Below, piece after piece: positions 58,235 through 64,000 of a stretch of DNA of 64,000 nucleotides. Below the pieces are notes generated by a model, which was given only the letters and a program-made list of their open reading frames with translations, was not told the origin of the DNA and did not search any database. The first letter of the stretch is position 1. Each line of letters starts with the position of its first letter. Made by a program: the position numbers and the translations under genes. The DNA lies in the NCBI GenBank assembly GCA_016191435.1, contig JACPOQ010000035.1, forward strand, positions 124,001 to 188,000, written 5' to 3'. This DNA comes from Chloroflexota bacterium (GTDB lineage Bacteria; Chloroflexota; Dehalococcoidia; Tepidiformales; Tepidiformaceae).

Positions 58235-59086
58235 ATGAAGAACGCACACGTCCTTGCCGTTTACGGCCACCCTGATGACGAAGGCCAGGTCACCGGCACG
58301 CTGGCGAACCTGATCGAGCGCGGCGTGGGCGTCACCCTCGTTTGTGCCACTCGCGGTGAGGTCGGCGAGATCAGCGACACCGCGCTCAGCACGCCCGAGA
58401 CGCTCTGGTACACGCGCGAGCTGGAGCTGCGCGCCTCGATGGCCCAGATCGGCCTCCGCGACGTGCGTTTCCTGCCCTTCCGCGACAGCGGCATGGCAGG
58501 TACCCCCGAAAACGATGACCCGCGCTCGTTACACCAGGCGCCCGAGGCGGCCGTGGTCGGCGAGCTCGTCGGCATCATCCGCGACGTGCGCCCGTCCGCG
58601 GTGTTCACCTGGGACCCCACGGGTGGGTATGGCCACCCGGACCACATCGCTACCCACAGGCACACCGTCGCGGCCTTCGATGCCGCTGGCGACCCGGAGG
58701 CGTATCCCGCCGCCGGCGAGCCGTGGGCGTCCGAGCGTCTCTACTGGGGTTCGTTCGGGATGAAGCGCTTTGCGGGCATCTTCCTCGAGCTCGAACGCCG
58801 AGGCCAGCTACCCGAAGCCATCGACCCCGAACGCCGCGAACGCTTCGTCAAGGCCATGGCGGAACCGGATGCGCCCGTGCACGTGCTCCAGGACGTGCGC
58901 GCGTACGCCCCCTTAAAGCGCGCTGCCGCCGCGATGCACCGCAGCCAGTTCGGCGAAAACAGCATCTTCGCGCGCATCCCCGCAGATCTGCGCGATCAGT
59001 TCTTCGGCGAAGAGCGCTTCTTCCAGGCGCGCCCCGAATGGCCCGCGGGCAAGCCCGCGCAACAGGGCTTCGATTGGCTCGAATGA
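58235..59086 (+). CDS. PIG-L/LmbE-type N-acetyl sugar deacetylase
   Basis: This 283-residue zinc hydrolase has the metal motif HPDDE (12-16) and the second GYGHPDHIATHR. It is of the MshB/BshB kind, which remove acetyl groups from GlcNAc-type substrates in low-molecular-weight thiol synthesis, among other roles. No thiol ligase is next to it. The length and motifs are typical. The start is set by the TACGAT hexamer. Confidence 0.9.
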   Translation: MKNAHVLAVYGHPDDEGQVTGTLANLIERGVGVTLVCATRGEVGEISDTALSTPETLWYTRELELRASMAQIGLRDVRFLPFRDSGMAGTPENDDPRSLHQAPEAAVVGELVGIIRDVRPSAVFTWDPTGGYGHPDHIATHRHTVAAFDAAGDPEAYPAAGEPWASERLYWGSFGMKRFAGIFLELERRGQLPEAIDPERRERFVKAMAEPDAPVHVLQDVRAYAPLKRAAAAMHRSQFGENSIFARIPADLRDQFFGEERFFQARPEWPAGKPAQQGFDWLE

Positions 59087-59239
59087 CTCGTGGAATGGTC
59101 CTGCCGGTACTCCGCCGTTCCATGGGGAGCCCCCGGTGGAACTGTGGGCGCCGCGGCCGGATGGGAACCCTCCGGGCTGTTCATAGGCAGTAGCGAGACT
59201 TCAGGCACGAGCGTCGCAACGCGGCCGTACGAACGGTGG

Positions 59240-60043
59240 CTACCGCCCCGGCAGTGGCACGACCTGGTGGCCGGCGAGGCGGGCCGGAAGCGGGTCGCAG
59301 GGAACGACCCGAAACTCCACCGAAGTGCGGGCGCGCGTCATCGCCGGCGTCACGTGCGTGCGGTGGAGGTTGTGCCCGGCGATGAGCACGAGGTCTCCCG
59401 GCGCCACGACCGGGCGGACCCGGGCCGCAACGGGCCAACGTGCTTCGGCGTATGCATCGCCGAGCTCAGCGAGCGGGACCAATTCGTGGAACGACTCGGT
59501 GATGAACTCCAGGCCGGGCGCGCCGGCGCCGGCCTCGCAGAGCGGGATCCAGAGTGTGAGCATCGAAAGCAGCGCAGCTCCAGACCGGTCGCCGCCGCAG
59601 GAGAAGTCGTGGCCAAAGGCGCCGTCCTGGTGCAGGGCGTGGGGCGCGTGTCCCGGCTGCCGCAGGCTCGGCGGGTACTGCCGCCGCAGCCACGAAATGT
59701 CGATATCGACCACGGCGCCAGCACCGGCGAGGTCCTCGGCGAGCGGCCACAACCGGTGCGGCAGCGCCGCGAGCAGCGCCGCCAGGCCGGGGCCATCAAT
59801 ACCGATCGATGCGGCGGATCCCTGGTACCGCGTCCCGGCGGGGAGATACGCACGCGCCGCCTCGACGGCATGGCGGGCGACCAGGTCCTCCAACACGTCG
59901 TAACGGGCACGCGCGCTATCGACCAGTGGCGCCAGGGAATGCGGCGCGATGGCGCCGCGCCAGACGAAGTACCCCGCCTCGCGCAACGACGCGAGCGCGT
60001 CGCGGACGGTGGCGGCTTCCGCTTCAGCGCCGATCCCGGTCAT
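59240..60043 (-). CDS. Phytanoyl-CoA dioxygenase family protein
   Basis: The 267-residue protein has the Fe(II)/2-oxoglutarate oxygenase pattern: His and Asp in HALHQDGAFGHDF, a later His in LIAGHNLHRTHV and Arg in TRARTSVEFRVVP. It probably hydroxylates a small metabolite. The ATG at 60043 is chosen, because the upstream open frame crosses a promoter-like spacer and shows no domain. It is divergent to the PEP-utilising gene by 271 bases. Confidence 0.78.
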   Translation of the reverse strand: MTGIGAEAEAATVRDALASLREAGYFVWRGAIAPHSLAPLVDSARARYDVLEDLVARHAVEAARAYLPAGTRYQGSAASIGIDGPGLAALLAALPHRLWPLAEDLAGAGAVVDIDISWLRRQYPPSLRQPGHAPHALHQDGAFGHDFSCGGDRSGAALLSMLTLWIPLCEAGAGAPGLEFITESFHELVPLAELGDAYAEARWPVAARVRPVVAPGDLVLIAGHNLHRTHVTPAMTRARTSVEFRVVPCDPLPARLAGHQVVPLPGR

Positions 60044-60314
60044 CGCTCCAGGCACAGGCACCTCCCGCTGTGAATGGTACGTGACCGGACCGGGTAGCCA
60101 TATTGCGAGTTTTGTTGCCACACCGAACGCCTGCCTACCCGGACGAGGAACAGGTGGGCGCGCAGAAAGCTTGCGCCGGCCGGGAACGGCGGGCGCCGCG
60201 CGGCGCACCACTCGGATGGTGACAAGCTCCGGAAAAGGCCTGTTCTCGCCGCGAACGGCTCTGGTGCTGTAGGCTTCCGCGAATCGGGTTAACAACAGAT
60301 TTTCGGGGGGCAGC

Positions 60315-62048
60315 ATGGAGCCATGGGTTGTCGGCAGCGGACCGAGCAAGCGGTACCCGCTGTGGACCCGCGCGAACGTTGGGGAAGTGTTCCCCGATCC
60401 CGTCGCCCCCTTGACCTTTAGCCTCCTGATGCGGGACCAGGTCGAAGCGGCCTGGCGTGATGCGCTGGTGCGCATGGGCGCGTTTTCACACGATGAGTTC
60501 GTGCCGGACGAGATGGAGACGCTCGGGGTCTTCGGCAGCTACTGCTACCTGAACGCCGCCGTCACCCGCATCCTCGGCGAACGAGCGCCGGGGCTCTCCG
60601 CGCAGGCCATGGACGACCTCTTCTTCGGCGCCCAGCCCGGCATCCCGCCCTACGAACCGGCGCCCGGAGACCAGAACGAGGAGCTGACCGCTGCGATTGG
60701 CGCCACGTTCCAGTGGGTGATGACCACCGAGCGCCTCGACATCCCTGCGGCGAGCGCGGCGCTCGTCGATGACGTGCGGGCGAAGCGTCCCAACCTCGAC
60801 GCGATGTCGAACACGGAACTGTGGGCCTACGCCCGCGAACTCATGCAGACGCACTTTCGCCAGCTGTTCTCGGAACACATCTACATCACGTTCCTGAGCC
60901 CGATCCCCGTTGGCGCGCTGGCGCAGATCTGCGCGGCCGTCGGGCGTCCGGACGATGCGATGCGCGTCATTTCGGGCGTCGGCGACGTCGAGTCGGCGGC
61001 GCCGTCGCTCGCGATGTGGCGGCTAGGGCGGCGCGTGGCCGCCGATGCGGCGCTCACCGAGGCATTCAACGCCGGGACCCGGGGGCTGCTCGACCGCGTC
61101 GCGGCAGCGGGGCCGGCGGGTACTGCCTTCCTCACCGAGTTCTCCGGCTTCCTCTACAAGTACGGCGCCCGCGGCCCGAACGAGTGGGAGGCCCGCAACC
61201 ATACCTGGGAGACGCGCCCAGAGCTGGCCCTGGCGGCGATCGACCGCATGCGCCTCGCCGGTCCCGAGGCGGCGCCGGAAGCGCGTGGCGCGCAGATGGC
61301 GGCCGAGCGCGAACGCGCCGTCGCCGAGATTTCCGAAATCCTCGCCGGCGACCCGGCGACCCAGGGGATGTTCAACGCTGCGGCGCGCGCGGCGGTGCTC
61401 TTCCAGGCCGGCCGCGAGCGGACCAAGACGAACGCCATCAAGCTGATCCACGAAGGCCGGATGGCGCTGCACACCATCGGCCGGCGGTTGGTCGCAGACG
61501 GCCAAGCCGATGACGTCAGCGATTTCGGCTTCGTCCTCGCCTCCGAGATGGACGGCTGGCTGGCGGACCCCGCATCACTGCGGGACGAGATCCGGCGGCG
61601 CCGCGAGCTCTTCCAGGTGTATGCATCGCTGCAGGAGCCCTTCGTCTTCGCGGGCGAGCAACCCGCCCCCTCAACCTGGGCCCACCGCGGCGAGGCGGAA
61701 GTCCTCCCTGTTGCTGAAGGCGATGTGCTCACCGGCTTCCCGGGCTGCCCGGGGCACGTCAAGGGCATCGCGCGCATCGTGCTGGACCCGCTCGACCCCA
61801 CCGCCCTCGATCCCGGCGACATCCTGGTCGCGCCCATCACCGACCCATCGTGGACGCCGCTGTTCGTCGCGGCGGGCGGCGTGATCGTCGATGTGGGCGC
61901 CGCCCAGAGCCACGCGATGATCGTCAGCCGCGAGCTCGGCATCCCGTGCGTTCCCTCCGTCACGAACGCGACGCGGCGCATCCCCGATGGTGCAACGGTC
62001 CTCGTCAACGGGGATGCCGGCACCGTCACCATCATCGCCCTCCCCTGA
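60315..62048 (+). CDS. PEP-utilising phosphotransferase, swivelling His domain without ATP-grasp
   Basis: The 577-residue protein begins with LWTRANVGEVFPDPVAPLTFSLL, the segment that follows the ATP-grasp domain in rifampin phosphotransferase and PEP synthase. A helical central region (about 40-440) likely holds the acceptor site. The C-terminal phosphohistidine domain has His533 in GAAQSHAMIVSRELGIPCV, with the usual swivelling-domain ending. An ATP-grasp domain is absent. The next gene, 13-22 bases later, supplies one. Phenylphosphate synthase is a split relative of this kind. GGGGGG lies just upstream of the ATG. Confidence 0.8.
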   Translation: MEPWVVGSGPSKRYPLWTRANVGEVFPDPVAPLTFSLLMRDQVEAAWRDALVRMGAFSHDEFVPDEMETLGVFGSYCYLNAAVTRILGERAPGLSAQAMDDLFFGAQPGIPPYEPAPGDQNEELTAAIGATFQWVMTTERLDIPAASAALVDDVRAKRPNLDAMSNTELWAYARELMQTHFRQLFSEHIYITFLSPIPVGALAQICAAVGRPDDAMRVISGVGDVESAAPSLAMWRLGRRVAADAALTEAFNAGTRGLLDRVAAAGPAGTAFLTEFSGFLYKYGARGPNEWEARNHTWETRPELALAAIDRMRLAGPEAAPEARGAQMAAERERAVAEISEILAGDPATQGMFNAAARAAVLFQAGRERTKTNAIKLIHEGRMALHTIGRRLVADGQADDVSDFGFVLASEMDGWLADPASLRDEIRRRRELFQVYASLQEPFVFAGEQPAPSTWAHRGEAEVLPVAEGDVLTGFPGCPGHVKGIARIVLDPLDPTALDPGDILVAPITDPSWTPLFVAAGGVIVDVGAAQSHAMIVSRELGIPCVPSVTNATRRIPDGATVLVNGDAGTVTIIALP

Positions 62049-62070
62049 TCCCGCGCTGGAGATGAGTCTC

Positions 62071-64000
62071 GTGAGCATGTCCACGCAGGCCCGGACAGCA
62101 GAAGCTGAGTCCGAAGTCGTTGCGTTCGATGACCCATTCGTACCGGGCGTGGACTTGCCCGCGCTGCTCGGGGGCAAGGGCGCCGGCCTGGTGGAGATGA
62201 CGCAGACGCTCGGCCTTCCCGTACCGCCCGGCTTCGTGATCACGACGAATGTCTGCCGGCGGTACCTCGCCGCCGGGTGGCCCGACAGGCTTGAGGACGA
62301 GATCGACGGACAACTGGCGCGCCTCGCCGTGCGCACCGGGCGTAGCTTCGGCGACCCGGCAGCGCCGCTGCTCGTGTCCGTGCGCTCCGGCGCGCCGGTT
62401 TCCATGCCCGGCATGATGGACACACTCCTGAACGTCGGCATCACGCCCGCAATCTGTGACCGCCTCGCCGCCGAAAGCGGCGACCCGTTGTTCGCGGCCG
62501 ATACGTGGCTGCGCTTCTGCCGGATGTACGCCGAAATCGTCCTCGGGCTCGGAGGGCCCACGCTCGACGCGGCTGCGCGCGGCGATCGGACCGCGGCAGG
62601 CGCGCGGGCCGCCGCCGATCGCATCTGTGCATTGGCCTGGGAGCACGCCCCGCCGGGTATCCCGGAGGCGCCGAAGGCACAGCTGCGCGGCGCGATCGAG
62701 GCCGTATTCCGCTCCTGGAACTCCGATCGCGCGCGCGTCTTTCGCGCCCGGGAGGGCATCGCGGAGGACCTGGGCACGGCCGTTACAGTGCAGGCGATGG
62801 TCTTCGGCAACCTCGACGACCAATCCGGCACAGGCGTCGTGTTCACTCGCTGCCCAAGCACAGGCGACCCTGAGCCCTTTGGGGACTACCTGCCGCGCGC
62901 GCAGGGTGAGGACGTGGTGGCAGGCACCCACGCCGTGTCCGGTCTCGATGCCCTGCAACGCCAGTTGCCGGCCGTCTACGCCGCGCTGGTCACGATCCTC
63001 CAGCGGCTCGAACGCCACTACCGCGACCTCTGCGACGTGGAGTTCACGGTGAGCGCCGGGCAGCTCTATCTCCTGCAGACGCGTATCGGGCGGCGAAGCC
63101 CGCTGGCGGCCGCGCGCATCGCAGTCGCCATGGCCGAGGACCCGGACTTCCCCCTGACGCGCGCCGAAGCGGTTCAGCGCGTCGACGCGCACATGCTCCG
63201 CCACCTGTCCGAAGCTGCCGCCATCGACCCCACGGCGGTCCCCGTCGCGACCGGCCGTCCCGCATCCCCGGGAATCGGCGTCGGCGTGCTTTGCTGCGAC
63301 CCCGACCGCGCGGCCGCCCTCACCGCCGCGGGCGAGGCTGTCGTGCTGGCGCGCGAAGACACATCGCCGTCGGACGTCCACGGCATGGCCGGCGCTGCCG
63401 GCATCGTCACGACCACGGGCGGCGTCGCGAGCCACGCCGCCGTCGTCGCCCGCGGCTGGGCGATCCCCGCGGTCACCAGCCTTGGTGGCACAGAAGTGGT
63501 CGCCGGCGGGCTGAACGTGGGCGGTCTGTTCATCGCTGAAGGCGAGACGGTGACCGTCGATGGCGGCGCGGGCGCCCTCTACCGTGGCGATTGCCGCGCA
63601 GGCGGTGTGGGCGAAATCGAGGAAGTGCGGGCCCTCCGCCGCTGGGCCGCCGAGCTCGGGGTGGAACCTGGTGCCGCTGAGGAACCGGCGGAAGAACCGC
63701 AGCGGGACCGGGACGTGTCGGCCTTCCAGCTGCTGCGGACGGTACAGCTGAAAGGGCTCTGCACGGCCGAGCGCGCCGCCGCGGTCCTCATGGCCGCGCT
63801 GCCGGCCGTCGAGAGCCTGCTTGCCGCGAATGAAGGCATGTTCCGGGCAACACCGCGGGGCCTGGCCCTTTCGCCCGCTGGCCGGGCATGGCTCACCGAG
63901 CGCCTTGCCGAGGAGCGCCAGTCCGCCGACCAGGCAGCCTTCGAATCTTGCTACGAGCGGTTTCTCGCGCTCAACGCACGCTTGAAGCGGCTCGTCAGCG
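62071..64000 (+). CDS. PPDK-like ATP-grasp and phosphohistidine protein (3' truncated)
   Basis: The frame is open to the end of the window with no stop. The ATP-grasp domain has LLGGKGAGLVEMTQTLGLPVPPGFVI and the PPDK signature SVRSGAPVSMPGMMDT (Arg near 105); the phosphohistidine domain follows with His455 in TTGGVASHAAVVARG. After about residue 540 the protein does not continue with the PEP/pyruvate TIM barrel of PPDK but with helices (LLRTVQLKGLCTAERAAAVLM). The start is GTG at 62071, with GGAG nine bases upstream; ATG at 62062 has it immediately adjacent. It probably works with the preceding gene. Confidence 0.85.
   Translation, partial: MSMSTQARTAEAESEVVAFDDPFVPGVDLPALLGGKGAGLVEMTQTLGLPVPPGFVITTNVCRRYLAAGWPDRLEDEIDGQLARLAVRTGRSFGDPAAPLLVSVRSGAPVSMPGMMDTLLNVGITPAICDRLAAESGDPLFAADTWLRFCRMYAEIVLGLGGPTLDAAARGDRTAAGARAAADRICALAWEHAPPGIPEAPKAQLRGAIEAVFRSWNSDRARVFRAREGIAEDLGTAVTVQAMVFGNLDDQSGTGVVFTRCPSTGDPEPFGDYLPRAQGEDVVAGTHAVSGLDALQRQLPAVYAALVTILQRLERHYRDLCDVEFTVSAGQLYLLQTRIGRRSPLAAARIAVAMAEDPDFPLTRAEAVQRVDAHMLRHLSEAAAIDPTAVPVATGRPASPGIGVGVLCCDPDRAAALTAAGEAVVLAREDTSPSDVHGMAGAAGIVTTTGGVASHAAVVARGWAIPAVTSLGGTEVVAGGLNVGGLFIAEGETVTVDGGAGALYRGDCRAGGVGEIEEVRALRRWAAELGVEPGAAEEPAEEPQRDRDVSAFQLLRTVQLKGLCTAERAAAVLMAALPAVESLLAANEGMFRATPRGLALSPAGRAWLTERLAEERQSADQAAFESCYERFLALNARLKRLVS

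Noticed and set aside
58106-58270. Longer N-terminus of the SDR gene
   Set aside because: It would cross the divergent PIG-L gene start and its promoter, and the sequence before VGNLDGQVAFITG has no SDR features.
62032-63435. 467-codon minus-strand open frame opposite the PPDK-like gene
   Set aside because: The plus strand carries clear ATP-grasp and phosphohistidine motifs and stays open to the window end.

Overview
The window is GC-rich, gene-dense bacterial chromosome. The gene order, bacterial peptidoglycan and division genes, the HD-GYP protein, and a mixture of Shine-Dalgarno-led and apparently leaderless genes would suit a Chloroflexota member (Dehalococcoidia-like). That placement is an inference from overall character and is not proven by any single marker here. 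No rRNA, tRNA or CRISPR array was recognised.

Layout. 1-1547: the end of a peptide/nickel-type ABC importer permease pair (DppB-like, partial, then DppC-like). 1628-4351: a sortase, then on the minus strand moaB, trmD and yqgE. 4396-20888: a complete-looking division and cell wall (dcw) cluster reading mraZ-rsmH-ftsL-like-ftsI-murF-mraY-murD-ftsW-murG-murC-murB-ddl-ftsQ-ftsA-ftsZ. Its middle genes overlap by 1-4 bases. It starts at a TTGACA promoter with an array of TGGGN MraZ boxes and ends at a strong intrinsic terminator; murE is absent. 21301-24294: a Thr-rich putative lipoprotein, a zinc-ribbon membrane protein, a sugar epimerase, a methyltransferase and a possible 24-residue membrane peptide. 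24518-28856: a glutaredoxin-thioredoxin reductase fusion, a TPR protein with an unknown partner, and a thiolase. 28895-30140: an IS630-family element with 32-bp perfect terminal repeats and a frameshifted transposase. 30151-31514: a three-gene minus-strand cassette of unknown function.

31784-39757 is a surface polysaccharide region: a membrane GT2, a GT-C-type protein, a Wzm/TagG-type ABC permease, two nucleotide-sugar enzymes, a methyltransferase and a second GT2. 39842-48189 holds an APH-like kinase, a 30-residue membrane peptide with its own promoter, an HD-GYP protein, a stand-alone nuoB, a zinc ribbon, a two-gene ABC exporter, an EVE protein, ribD and a DinB-like protein. 48303-56542 is mostly catabolic: patatin, spermidine-synthase fold, SDR, flavin reductase, phosphotriesterase-like hydrolase, enoyl-CoA hydratase, both subunits of an IpdAB/Gct-type CoA transferase and an acyl-CoA dehydrogenase. 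56664-64000: a Phd/VapC module, an SDR, a PIG-L deacetylase, a phytanoyl-CoA dioxygenase-like protein, and a two-gene split PEP-synthase/PPDK-like phosphotransferase whose second gene runs off the window.

Two window-wide patterns stand out. First, at least eight genes have a TAnnnT hexamer placed exactly six bases before the start codon and no Shine-Dalgarno, which predicts leaderless mRNAs. Second, many short spacers are built from 7-16-base words repeated in tandem.
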